Positions 24,950 to 37,600 of a stretch of 64,000 bases of DNA are shown here, piece by piece; within the stretch, counting starts at the first letter, position 1; every line of letters starts with the position of its first letter. Origin of the DNA: Anadara kagoshimensis (lineage: Eukaryota > Mollusca > Bivalvia > Arcoida > Arcidae). A program made the position numbers and the translations under genes. The stretch is from NCBI GenBank assembly GCA_021292105.1, contig CM037862.1, positions 4,444,395-4,508,394 on the forward strand, in the 5' to 3' direction. The notes below the pieces were generated by a model. It had not been told where the DNA came from and did no database searches. It saw only the letters and a program-made list of their open reading frames with translations.

Positions 24950-25590
24950 GTCATATGTTTTCGGCGGACATGTGTTTTCGGCGCATATTTATTTTTCTTG
25001 ATATCAAATGCACGTGCATTTATAGAACATTTCCTTGGACAACTTTTTTTAATGTAAAAACCGGACTTTTTGTCTCTGAATCGAAATGTGGAAAATGAAG
25101 CTTAATATCGAAAATATAGCAAGTTCTCCCTTACATATGGTATTTCCTGTGGTTTCTGTTATGCCCGAATTAAGTATCATTGTTAAACGACGTTACAATA
25201 AAAAAAACAATGCAACTGCTACTGATGTTGACATTTGGCAGCGTTCCCGACGCCATCAATATAATCATGTGACTGTCACATGGTTAGCATGTCTGTACAA
25301 TATGAAATCGAAAGAATAAGGTGGCCCTGTTCTTATTTTTTCTTTACAAATATTGTTTGCATTTATATATAGTTTATATATAGTTTTACTTGCGTTATTT
25401 CACCAAAAAAAAATAATAACTAGAATAAAACGAAGTTGATTAACCAAACTATTACGATATAAAAGGTTTAGTTTTGACTAGCATTCAAGAGCTGTATACA
25501 TTTTGAGCAGTATAGAGCCACCTTATAATCCGGTTCCGCTTTTGAGTCACTCCTTCTGATGACTAATGACATGCACCGAAAACATATGAC
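24950..25590. mobile_element. Small DNA element with terminal inverted repeats
   Basis: The left end GTCATATGTTTTCGGCG is mirrored at the right end (GAAAACATATGAC, complement GTCATATGTTTTCGGTG). A second copy of the left motif (ACATGTGTTTTCGGCG) follows directly. Length is about 640 bp. The 77-codon frame inside looks like chance. No clear target duplication was seen, so the superfamily is open. Confidence 0.45.
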
Positions 25591-25969
25591 GTTCCAAAAA
25601 TAGCATTGTAAACAGACATGCAGACAAAATCACATCTCCGAACAAATTGTGGTATGAAATGAAAAATTTGATGGTTGGATTCGATAAACAAGATTGTCTT
25701 TATTTGATTTACAAGCCAAACGTCACAAATGATCTCGTATTAAATTTTTTTGAAGCAATACTGTCTTAATACGCCAAAAACCTATGACACGAGAATATTT
25801 TGGTTCAAGAAAATTCATATTTTTGTCGTATCTGATGACAGTCGAGAGATGCCATATTATTCAAACAATAACGCTAGCTGTCAACTAAAGTTATGCGTGA
25901 ATTATGTGGTTTGTATCGAAGTGTCGAAGATGATGTTGCTGTAACAGGAAGTAAAACTTTATGCATGGT

Positions 25970-26235
25970 TGGACTGGGGATCAAACCCGTGAGTTGCTGT
26001 ACTTTAAAGTTTAGGCGAGTGCTCTCTTAGCTACTAACACTGCTACACTCCTTTATTATTATTGGTCACATGTAAAATCTAACCTTGATTCTCTCGAATC
26101 AACTACATCACCTGCTATTTCCAGCAATAACCACCAAGCTCTTAAAGGAAAGAGAAAAATGCTGGGTCAGACCCAAGCATTGAATCTAGGACCTCTTGTA
26201 CTATAGGCAAGTGTTTTACCAACTGGGATATCCAG
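25970..26235 (-). mobile_element. Two tRNA-like SINE heads, degenerate
   Basis: Minus strand 26045-25970 reads as a tRNA-like segment with GAGAGCACTCGCCTAAAC and GGTTTGATCCCC. Minus strand 26235-26155 reads CCCAGTTGGTAAAACACTTG and later CTAGATTCAATGC. The A/B-box spacing fits SINE promoters rather than working tRNAs, since acceptor stems are not closed. Confidence 0.4.
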
Positions 26236-26748
26236 ACCACAGACCTTATTATTTCTGCCGTGAAGAGCTTAATGATTTATGAATTGATAGGGGACTGTGG
26301 GGCGACAAGTTCCTCCTCCCCTTCTAAAATGGGGAAATTTGTTGTAGCGTTTTTCCTCTGAAGTTAAGCGTATTAACACAAAACCTCAAGAGGAATCGAG
26401 CACGGCTCGTGAGTAAGTCAATCCCATAAGAAATGTACTGAATGAGGGGAAAAATCTTGACCCAAGAGTGAATAGGGAAAATCATGACTGAAGTTAAAAC
26501 AAGTGAAAAAGGTGCAAGACTATAATGTATAAAATAACACTGTAACCGGCAAGGAAGCGGCACAAGACAACAGTATGTTCGCGTAAATAAAATAAAATAA
26601 GTAAATCAAATTTAATGGGTGGTTGTCAGCATTTGGCTTCCATACCAACAGTAAGTAGACCAAAAGACAGAAATTTAATATTATAATTTATTAAAGGACA
26701 TAAATACACATAAGGTCAAGATAATATGGATTGCAATGAAAATTAAAT

Positions 26749-26920
26749 CTATGTTTCCATTCTTGGTAGCCAAAATCGCCATTGGCTACTCATTTTTGTG
26801 AAATTCTTTCAAAAAGTAACATATTTTAACAAATTTGTGAAAAATTTCTTTAAAAAGTACTATATTTTAACAAATTTTGGAAATTTGGCTACTAATAATT
26901 TTAAAATTGTGGAAACATAG
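26749..26920 (+). mobile_element. 172-bp inverted-repeat element, copy 1
   Basis: The ends are CTATGTTTCCA and TGGAAACATAG, a perfect 11-bp inverted repeat. The element is flanked by the direct 6-bp duplication TTAAAT at 26743-26748 and 26921-26926. It has no coding capacity. It matches 31331-31502 in opposite orientation and at exactly the same length. Confidence 0.85.
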
Positions 26921-26929
26921 TTAAATGAT

Positions 26930-28980
26930 GTGATGTAAAACACCAGCAAACACAAATTACACCTAAGTTACTAGCAACAATAAGCACTATCAGCAAAAAC
27001 TAATGCCTTGAAAGTTAATATGAAAATATGTTCACCAAGTCAATTACAATGCTGAACAGAAGTATTCATAACAATCGAGAGCAAAACTATTTGCTCAGGA
27101 AATGTATATTGCCTAGTAAACAATGGAACCCAATGAAAAATATGAAGGGTAAATAATCATAGAAATATTTAAGCTCAATTAACAGCTCAAATAGCTCAGC
27201 CCAAAACACGAGTCAATTACAACATGTAATGGTCTAGGAATATGAAAACGAGTACTATCATTATGACATTATTAATGGTTGACACACGTGTATAAAAGGG
27301 GGGAACATTTAAAAATAATTGTCAAGTAAAGTTAACCCTACATGACTGGCGTGAAAAATATGCATGTGACAATCCTAATACTGAAAAATTAGTAAACTGC
27401 CCTATATAAAAAAACATGGACAAAAAAAAAATATATATATATATCAATTCTGTACACTGCCGGCACTGTCCCAAATAAAACCTCAAACTACAGCGAAACC
27501 ACCCCCTCCCGAACGCGACAAATTGAAAATAAAAGGAAACTAAACTAAACTAAATAAAAAAGGGCAAACAGCGTACAGAATCAATATAAGGACATTCTAG
27601 CCATACAATTATTTAAATACCTGAACTAGACACCACGGACACCACTTCACAGCACGGCAGATGACAAAGAGAGAGCACATGTCTTGAATCTCCCTATTTA
27701 TAGGCATATAATGACGACACAGTCGTCGGAGCGTTTGCATGTAACCATATTCAACACATGCGTCTAACTGACCAAGACATGACACGTACCCTAACCCATT
27801 CGGACCATGCTGTCTACGACTAAAGTATGCCCATGCAAATTACCCACGAAATATTAACAAGTCAATTTGCATAAGAATAACTAACAGACGTGTGTTAAAA
27901 CTGATGTTAAATTAAATATAGTAAAGGAGAGACCAAAAAGGGGGCAAGTCCAGCCATTACCCAAGATAGAAGAAAAGGTAGAAAGATTAAAGATAGAAAA
28001 ATGAGGACTAGAGTGGGGTAATGACATGACCCATGTTACATTGTTGCCTCCTTTTGTAGGTGGTCGATTCTACTATCTCAACAAACAGAGATCTACTCAA
28101 TTAAGACTGAAAAGATTGGCCACAGTTGGTCAACATACAGTATTTTGGGGGGAAAATTATTATTTTGGGGGCATTGTCACAAAAGCCCCTTTCTACATTG
28201 AACACTGCCTAGTGGTTTCCATCCATACTAACTGCAGAATCTGGTGCAAATCAGGAGAACAAACATGGTTTTTAAACTAGTACAATCTACCAAATTCACT
28301 TTTAATAGGTGTTTTCTTTGATGCATTGATTCCCTACTGAATCAGATTTAATATTGACCTAAATCATGTGACTGGCCCGTAATTTCAGGCATAACAAAAG
28401 TGTCAATATTGATCTACTGAAGGATGGGAACGATGGGCTGTATTTAAACACTTATTATACAAATTTTCGATCTTATGCCTGCATTAAATAATTAAAATAC
28501 TTTAAATGAATAGATTAGGTTTCATGACATTTAAACATCTAAGTATAGTACATAAAGATTAATCAGACATTTTTAGTTTGAAGAAACCCTCAAGTTGCCA
28601 GGCAAGAAGAAGTTATATGGTAGTACACTTCTGTACTTAACTTTAGACTGCTCAATATTACACTCAATTTAAACTATTTTATTAATTATTCGACAAAATA
28701 TACAAAAATACATCAGAAAGCTATGCAAAATCTTAATTTTGTATGCAACAATAACAACATGCAACACCATGTCCACCAAATTTAGTGAATAAAATGAGTT
28801 TATAATTTTTTTTAAAATGCCCATATCATTTACCGGTATTACAATACTTAAGAGATGTCAAAATGACAATTGAAGTGATAAAAAAGTGCCCTTAATTAAG
28901 TCAGGCGATGATGAAAGTCATGTAACACTAAGTGACATATTCTGTTAAAACTTACATTTTTTCTGCAAAAATATGAGTGG
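26930..28980. other. Non-coding stretch with a promoter-like segment
   Basis: I see no convincing exon. Minus strand 27705-27691 has GCCTATAAATAGGGA, a strong TATA-box match, followed by more GC-rich sequence and a CAG|GTATTT donor-like site near 27620. This could be the promoter of an unseen minus-strand transcript or a decayed solo terminal repeat of a retroelement. I cannot decide which. Confidence 0.25.
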
Positions 28981-28984
28981 TATC

Positions 28985-29215
28985 AAGTAATTGAGTTTTA
29001 CAGTCAGGATTCTTTCACTCATATCATGGAGGTCAGTTCTAGGATGATGGAGGAAACTGGAGTGCCTGGAGAAAACCATCCAATTTCAGCAAAAGAACTG
29101 ACAAACTTTCTCACAATATGATCTGTCCTGGGTGGGATTCAATTGTAGGTGTTGAGAGACACTGTGCATGCACTTTAGACCACTTGGCCACACAGGCCCT
29201 CTTCAAGACAAAAGG
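28985..29215 (-). mobile_element. tRNA-headed SINE (family B)
   Basis: On the minus strand the head (GGCCAAGTGGTCTAAAG-like A box, then a decayed B box) is followed by AGAAAGTTTGTCAGTTC, TTTTCTCCAGGCACTCCAG and TTTCCTCCATCATCC. The same body occurs in six or more copies between 29.7 and 37.9 kb. Confidence 0.65.
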
Positions 29216-29579
29216 GTGGTGGGTAGTATTTAAATTGTCAATGTTGTGTGGTATTCAAAAACACTCTTAGAGTTTCACTGTTTTACAGTATAAATCATAG
29301 TATTGTGACTCTGTGGACAGGCTTATGTATTAATCTCTGACATATATAAAGTGATTATCTCTCCAGAATGGCAACTCCCAACAATAAATGTGATAGATTC
29401 TACAATCATCCTAATTAAAATAATATAGATACATGTATAAATATCCGATATCTGATTGAGGAGAGAATTTAATTGTCTTAGAACTCATTAATCAAAAGAT
29501 CACATAAAAAATCTGCTTTTAATTAGCTAAATTATTCAACTTTCTTTATTAGATTCTGGAGTTAATAATCATGATAATG

Positions 29580-29608
29580 TGAGAGAGAGAGAGAGAGAGA
29601 GAGAGAGT
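29580..29608. repeat. (GA)n microsatellite
   Basis: An uninterrupted GA run of about 14 units. Confidence 0.95.
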
Positions 29609-29724
29609 AGGGTGTCTGTGAAATATGAACCCTGAGTAGCCAAAAACCTATATAAACAGAGAAACTTAAATTGTATATACCATTTAAGTTTTGTCAAATT
29701 AACATTTGTGTAAACAGTAGTAAA

Positions 29725-29965
29725 CCGAGTGGAATCGATGGCCTAGTGGTATAAAGGCTGAAGCACACATTTACAAAATAAAGTACCTTTTACCAGATAA
29801 GTTCAAATCCCATTATGCAGATCCTAGAGAAAGTTTGCCAGTTTGCTTCCTAAAGAATGATGGTTTCTTCTAGGCACTCTGGTTCCTCCACCATCCCAGA
29901 GCTGACTCTCGCTATAAGTGAAAGAATCTTGACTGGGTTGTAAAACCCCACTCTCCTCCTTTTTG
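29725..29965 (+). mobile_element. tRNA-headed SINE (family B), best copy
   Basis: A clear A box TGGCCTAGTGGTATAAAGGC and B box GTTCAAATCCC are followed by GAGAAAGTTTGCCAGTTTGC, TTCCTCCACCATCCCAGAGC, ATAAGTGAAAGAATCTTGAC and GTTGTAAAACCCCACTC. It lies upstream of PDCL. Confidence 0.8.
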
Positions 29966-30464
29966 CAGGAAAAGTGTTTTAAGAGAATCAAAATATACCC
30001 CATTACGCTACACCACTTCACTCTTTGTAAACTGAATATGTGTACCCTTCATTACCAAACTTTAACTTTAGTTCATTATGTCTTCAGTCTTAAACAATTT
30101 ATGAAAAATAGCATTGACTTAATAACTGTTATTAACATTAATTAGATTTGAATGTGTTTAATACCATGTGATAAATCATTGATATAAGTTAATCATTATC
30201 TTCACAGGTGTGATACAGGTATCTGATTCTGTAGTGTCAGATGACTACAAAAGAGACAGTTTAACTATACACATGTTATAGAGCCATCCTTTCTGTTTTT
30301 TTCTGTTTTAGGTAAGAATTTTTTTATTATTATACAAGTTATGTGTAAGTGTATTTGATTTAGCATGTACATATACCTATTTCAGTGTGGAAGAGTTTCA
30401 TTGATTTTAATTGATATTGACATCCCTAAGTTCCATGTTCCTTCCATTCTAAATTATTACAGAA

Positions 30465-30620
30465 GTGGCAAGTGTAGCTAGCTAAACAGGAGGTTTCAAT
30501 CACCCCTGGCGGAAGTGACACATATTTAACTTAATTTGCTGCTCTTCAAAGTTTTTTTTACTCTGCTTTTGGTTTGGATTTGGACATGGACATGTACTGG
30601 TGTGCTTGTTTTTAGGTATA
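30465..30620 (+). repeat. PLE-associated dispersed repeat, partial
   Basis: Contains AAGTGTAGCTAGCTAAACAG, an eroded core, and then CTGCTTTTGGTTTGGATTTG, GGACATGGACATGTACTGG and GTGCTTGTTTTTAG. Confidence 0.6.
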
Positions 30621-30954
30621 TGTTGGTGATATACAAACTTAATCTAGCAGGTCTTTCATTTGACTCTTTAACTTCCAGGAATCAAATTGACCTTTTTCTA
30701 AATTTCAAGAGTCAATCATATGAACACAATGACCTATTTCTGAAGGACAGAACTGAAATGCAATCACCAAGAGTCAAAAACATATTTTCAAGAGTCAGAT
30801 GGCCCAAAATTGTATTCTAAACTGCACTTTTAAAGTTAATGCCATTACAGTGAAATTGACTCCTTTTAAAAGTTTTGTTTGGTATGCTTACATTTTCAAT
30901 TTCAGTTTCTTATGCAAGCCATGTAACTTTTGCCAATGTCTCTGTTTTAATACC

Positions 30955-31125
30955 ACTCAGGCAGATTCGTATGTGAGAAAGTTTGTCAATTTGCTTACTA
31001 AATGTTTGTGGTTTTCTCAGGGTACTCAGTTTCCTGCTCTATCCCAAAATTGACCTCCTCGATATAGTGAAAGAATCTTAACTGAGGTGAAAAACCATTA
31101 CTTAACACCACTCCCTCTTTAGGTT
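30955..31125 (+). mobile_element. SINE family B, 3' part
   Basis: Body GAGAAAGTTTGTCAATTTGC, GTGGTTTTCTCAGGGTACTC, and tail CGATATAGTGAAAGAATC then GTGAAAAACC. The tRNA head is absent. Confidence 0.6.
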
Positions 31126-31330
31126 ACTATTACATATGGTCATGAGCTCCACTAATCTATCACATGATGTACATCTGTAACTACCCTGCAGATTGCACTG
31201 TTTACAGGAGACATTTTGTCAAGGAAATACTTTATTTTTACAGGAAAATCTAAAATTGTAAAAGTAACCATAGGAAAAGATAATTTACCGGTAAACATTG
31301 CAAAAAATTACAAAATTATCACTGCTACAT

Positions 31331-31502
31331 CTAGGTTTCCACAAATTTAAAATAATTAATAGCCAAATTTCCAAAATTTGTGAAAATATAGTCCTTTTTA
31401 AAGTATTTTTCCACAAATTTGCTAAAATAGGTTACTTTTTGAAAGAATTTCTCAGAAATCAGTAGCCAATAGCGATTTTGGCTACCAGGAATGGAAACAT
31501 AG
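31331..31502 (-). mobile_element. 172-bp inverted-repeat element, copy 2
   Basis: Same family as 26749-26920 but inverted. The ends are CTAGGTTTCCA (one mismatch) and TGGAAACATAG. The 6-bp direct duplication CTACAT flanks it at 31325-31330 and 31503-31508. It lies just upstream of the PDCL start exon. Confidence 0.85.
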
Positions 31503-31611
31503 CTACATGGGTGTAGCTTGTTAAGTTTAAATATACCAGCATTTAAATACATGTACATATAGAGTGCGTTCAGTGCTTTGGTTTATGTTTTCAGCTTAAT
31601 CATTTTGTATC

Positions 31612-34600
31612 ATGTCACTAAGTTTGGATGATAAGTTACTGGGAGAGAAGGTAGAGAATTATTGTAGTAGCAGTGAAGATGAAGGAGAGGACAGAGAAGA
31701 GAGGGAAGAAGCTGGAGGCAAATCAACAAAAAATCAAACCAAGTTTATACCCGAGCCACAACTCAGTGAAACACAGAGCTATGTTACAAATGTAAGACAT
31801 TTTTTATGCACATGCATAATGTGGAATTTTTTTATGACAGATGATTTATCATGAAAAGAGATATTTCAAGTTTTTTAAGTATTTTTATTTTTGATGACTG
31901 TCAGTTCAAATGAATATTAATTGGTTGGTTGAATGTTGCTTAATGTCGCATCAGCAATTTTTCAGCTATTTGCGATGAGAACTATTTTTATTAATCTCTA
32001 TGGATTAATCTATGAACAATTTTGTGTATGCATGTGAAGTGCGAGTGAGTTGTATGGTCTGCCTTGTACTAGTGCACACTCAGGACGGCTTTAATGTGCT
32101 AGCTCACAGAGTCAGTACGCCGCAGACAAGCATACCACTCCCTCAGTTCATTATACTGATACCAGGTGAATCAGTAAAGGTCAATGGCAAGGAAAATTCA
32201 CTTTCCCACATGTGGTCCAAGCGGGACTCGAACTCAAAGCTGTGAGAGTCCCTGGATTTAAAGACTAGCATCTTATCCATTAGGCCACCACGGCCTCTGA
32301 ATATTAATTATATTTAAATAAAAAATTCCAAAAGTTTTATTGTTACATCTCGGTTTTGCCAAAATTTCCCAATTTGCAATACTCATGTCTTTAGTGATTT
32401 CACAGTTATCCATACCAGGAGGTATTTTAGTTCATTTATATATTTTTCAGTCCATATTAAATATGTTATACTCTGAGACTGTTTCCTGAGTTTTTACTGC
32501 ATTTTAAGTATTATATTTGGTTCATTATCAGTATTTAAAAAGATAATGTTAATTTTATAATCAATAAAAAACATTGAGTTATGCATGTTACATATGTATA
32601 TGTGATTTTCTACATTTATTTATTTTCACTTTGAAAAAAAATGCAACTGATATCAGATTATCAAAAAATTCAAATTGTCTCATTTTAATAAAGAAAAATA
32701 TTTTTAGGTACCGGTAATCTGGAATATATCTTCAAACAGTTAAATAAACAAAACAGGCATCTGAAATGTTCTTATACGTTGCCATCATTTTTTATTAGAA
32801 ATTATCAAATACATCTAACGATCGTTGTTATTGTAAATCTAAATGACACTGGGTTTCATTTTAGACTGGTCCTAAAGGTGTGATTAATGACTGGAGGGAA
32901 TATAAGAAAATGGAAAATGAGAGAAAAGAAGAACAAGAGAAAGAAAGACAAGCATTGATGAAAAATTATCTATGACATGTAGATCACATGTAAGTCTAGG
33001 AAATGTATAGAAATCTAGTATAAACTTAACTTTTCATGTGGTAGGGCCTTTGTGGACAAGTTGTTTAAAGTACACATCTACAATCACTACCTAGGCTCAA
33101 ATCTCAGTTGGGACATACCCTAGTTTGTTTGCTTGTTGAAGGTCGGTTGTTTACTCTAGGTACCCCAGTTTCCTCCACTTTCCTTGAACTGACTGCCTTG
33201 ATATAAGTGAAATAATCTTGACTAGGGTTTAAAACTCCATTATTCCACTTTCCACTCTTTACATAATTGTTGGCTTTCCATCATGTAGACAAAAGCACCA
33301 TTGTCACCTTGAACATAAGCATTTAGTTTTAAGTTATTGGAGGATTTTGTAACAATTAAGGTTATATTATGAAAATGAAGTCAATAAAAGTCATGGAAAC
33401 AATATGATGGGGGGAAAAACTTCTTAATACTATGCACACTTTGAATGACAATTGAAAAGTAAATATTAAAGGAACAGATAAAAAAGCCTAAAATATTTTA
33501 TTCAAAATAGATGCAATAACTTGATTTTAAATCATTCAGATTACTATTGCTTTGCTTACCATTTCAAAATTAGTCAACAAATCTTTATTTCATGAATACT
33601 ACCAAATACAACATCATTTCATACCATCATTTGACTGGGTCTTCACTATTTGAAGCCTCAGTGGTCGGAAGCAAATGTTTCAGTCACTGCTGGCAGCCCC
33701 TTTCCTCACCTAGGTTTGAAACCCACTTGGGCAGACCCTAGGGTTAGCAAATAGGTCAGTTTGCTTTCTAAATGTGGATGGTTTTCTCCAGGCACTACAG
33801 TTTCCACCACCATCCATTTTAAGAATCACTTGACCTTTCACCACTTGAGTTCAAAACCAACTTGTTCAAGTCCTATTGTGAGAAACTTCGTCAGTTTGCT
33901 TGCCAAAGGATGGTGGTTTTTTTCTCCAAACACTACAATTTCTTCTACCATCCATGAATTAACAGTCTCAATATAAGTGAAATACTCTTGATTGCATGTA
34001 AAACACTATTACCTCACTTCACCTCACTCATAGTGAGAAAGTTTGTTAGTTTGCCAAAATTTGGTGGTTTTCTCCAGGTACTCTTGTTTCATCCACCATC
34101 CATTAACTGACAAACCTGTTTAAGAATCCCTACACCTTTCACCACTTGTCAATTTGTTAGGCAAATGTTAGCAGTTTTCTTCAAGGACTCTTGTTTCCTC
34201 CACCATCCATTAACTGGCCACCTCGGTATAAAAAAATACTCTTGTCTGGGTCGTAAAACACCATTACTTCACTCCACTCATTCAACAACATGTAACCTGT
34301 TAGGCATAACAAACTGCTTTTCTTATCATGGAATCTATGTTCATATAATAATATTCATATTCTTATTTTTTTTCACCATTAACAGTTAGATGATGAAAAG
34401 GAAAGGCAAAAGGATCAACAGTTTTTAACTGAAATGGAAAAAATATAGAAGACTTTGAAGATGAGTTCATGAAAGAATACAGACAGAAAAGAATTGAAGA
34501 AATGAGGAAAGCTTTACAAAATGTGTAAGTGCAATTATAACAAATTAAAAAATCTCCAATATTTTTTTTGTTCATTTATATTCATTATTTTAATCAATCG

Positions 34601-37600
34601 GAAAGCTTTGTTGACATCCATACTTTTGAGGTTTTGAATATATTATTTTGCATTTAATAATTAATCTTTCATGTAGAAGAAGTGCAAACTCTTCTTCAAA
34701 GACTCTGTATTATTATTATTGATTATATGTCTAGATAGTTCATTAAAGTCTTCTTTGTGGGAGTTGTCATTTTTTAAAATCCAAAGTTACAATGGGGTTC
34801 GCCGCTGTACCACGTGGTCATACCTTAACGTTTGTGCGGAACATTTTGGAAAACGTCAATGTCACAACTTCCCGGAATAAGGTCGTTTTTACGGGAAAAC
34901 GTCATATTGTGCGATTCCATGTCTATTGGAAACAAGCATTTCGCAGACACGTTAGAAGGTATCACGTGGTACAGCGGCGAACCCCATTTATAGAAATTTT
35001 GGCATAATTCTCTGTAAAATAAAGGTGATTGAATTTTTTTAAGTGTTTTCAAAATGTTAAAAGCTTTGCTGTCATACTGAGTTCCTATCCACATGGAATT
35101 CTCTATGTTTAATGTTAGAAGATTGTGGTTAGTATTTGTTATGATTGCAAAATAAGAAGTTGTTTGGGGTACATTGAATTAAATCAAAAGGTTCATGAAC
35201 TTAATTAACAAGAACTTTCTAATCAAAATATTCATTGACTTTAGTGTTATATTAAATGTAATTATGATTGTATTGCAATATTGTATTTTATTTCAATAGG
35301 CCAAAGTTTGGAAAAGTGATACCTTTAACATCACATGATTTTGTGGAGAATATTGACAAAGAGCAGCCACAAGTCACAGTTATTATACATTTATATGAAG
35401 ATGTAAGTCATTATATACTGACTTATTTATACATTAAAATATTTTTACCTACAGAACCAAGATAAAATGATAAGAATGTAGTTAAATTTCCATATTAATA
35501 AAGTTAATACAGTGAAAGGGAGACAACTAAAAGTGGATCAGATTTTGATTAGATACCCTACCCTATCCTCTTTGCTGCTTTGATTGGATATACACAAGTG
35601 TAATTCCATATGTATTGATAATGATTTCCAATTTTGAAATATTTTTGCCTTAAAACTAGTAATTTAAAAAAAAATAAGAAGAAATTTTGATTGCTGATAT
35701 AAATCTTGAAGGTATATGGAATTTAGAAAATTTAATGACTAGTAAAGGGAAACCATTGGTTTTAATAGCCCTTTTCATTTTAGGCTATCTTAGTAATGTA
35801 CTTTTTCACCATAGAAATTCATGGTTCGAAGTCAACAGAAAAAAACTTTTTGAATTGTTCTCATATTTTTTTTGACCAAATTGGCAATATATTGTGTTTG
35901 CTTTCTTTTGGCAGAAAATATCAGCTTGTGAAAACATGAACAGATGTTTAACATGTCTGGCACAAGAATATCCAACTGTAAAGTTCTGTAAAATCAAAGC
36001 TTCAGATGCCAGTCTTAGTTTTAAATTTGTAAGTACATACCGGTATATAAATGTATACGAATGTAGTCTACAGACTAAAAGATGTAGATAGAACTGTCAA
36101 TATCTCGTGAAAGCATCCAAATAATGGGTCAGTGGCACAGCACAAGTTACAGGTCACGAGTTCTATACCAGTAAGACAAGTAACTTCATGTAACAATGTA
36201 AATGATTTATTTGGTGCCAAATAAATGGAACATTGGGACAGAAAACACTTGAATCAAATATGAATTAAAAATGACAGGCATTGTATGTGTAATAGTGTAT
36301 TGTATAAGTAAAAATATTCACAATCTGTTAATGTTCATGATTTTTGCAGTCACCCATCTAACATGACAAATATCCATAGGTAGCACAAAAGAATATCCAT
36401 TTACATCATTTTGGACTGCAAAACGTAATGCCAGAAAAATTGCCTTTGATACCAATACCAAACAAGTTTAAACTATTTTACCCATATAGCAGACATGAAA
36501 TAAAAATTATGGAGTGACTCACTACAAGTGAGTGAGGGAGTTTGAAACCTGAAGTTACAAGAGCAATCTTAAAGTATCGCCCAAATTTTAAAATAAAGAA
36601 ACTACAAGAACTGAAATAGAGTAATAAGCCCTTGTTAAGATTCTGTTACATACCAAGTCCATCAGTTCTGAAATGGTGGAGTTGACTGGAATATCCAGAA
36701 TAAACAACAAACCTTCCGCAAGCGAACAAACAAACAAACAAACCTTCTCACTCTAGGTTCTGCCAATGTGGGATTCAAACCTAGGCAGCAGGGATTTATC
36801 AGGGTCTTTTGGGAGAAGGCCCTAGATTAAAAATTGAGAAAAACTATCAACTTTTTGCTCATTTTGGGAAAACTTTGACATCATATTTGATGCCATTTAT
36901 GATTAAATCTAATGCTTTTAGTGTATTGAGTTGACTGAAGATTGAGAAAGGCAGCCACATTTATGGCCAGACTTCAGCTATGTATCTGGTACGATTTTCT
37001 AATTAGGAATTTTCTCGGCCAATTTTTGGAAAAAATCTGTGTCTTTTCCATTGGGAATGGGGCTGAAAGGACAAAATTTTGAACTAAATTCAAGTTTGAA
37101 GTAACTGGCTCTTTTGTAAATATTTAAATTTAAGTTTTTCTAACTCTCTATATTACCTGATGATGTATTAGTCAACTTTATTTAATTAAATTGTTACTTT
37201 TTTGTTTTGTAGGCCAAAACCGGTGTCCCTGCATTACTAGTATATAAATCTGGAGATCTTATTGGTAATTTTATACGAATATCTGATGAATTAGGTGATG
37301 ATTTTTTTGCCACAGATGTAGAAGGATTTCTAGCAGAGTAAGTCATACTAGTTATAATGTAAAAATTAGAAAGTTGAGTGTCTAGATTAATGAAGTTTTA
37401 TGTCAAATCAAGAATCTTTTGTTTATATTGAGTCAGTTCGGGCATGCACTAGGTGTAAAGTAAAAATTAAAAAGTTGAGTGTCTAGATTAATGGAGTTTT
37501 ATGTCAAATCAAGAATCTTTTGTTTATATTGAGTCAGTTCGGGCATGCATTAGGTGTAAAGTAAAAATTAAAAAGTTGAGTGTCTAGAGTAATGGAGTTT

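Noticed and set aside
17790-25845. Hammerhead ribozyme cores, looked for because PLEs often carry them
   Set aside because: The CTGATGA sites seen (for example in a Nudix exon and near 25830) lack the paired GAAA core and stems, and none lies in the PLE-associated repeat.
32230-32300. tRNA gene on the minus strand
   Set aside because: A and B boxes are present but it continues into a full SINE body, and the cloverleaf stems are imperfect.
34792-35094. Opposite-strand frames of 71 and 89 codons
   Set aside because: They arise from the GC-rich inverted-repeat element in the PDCL intron.
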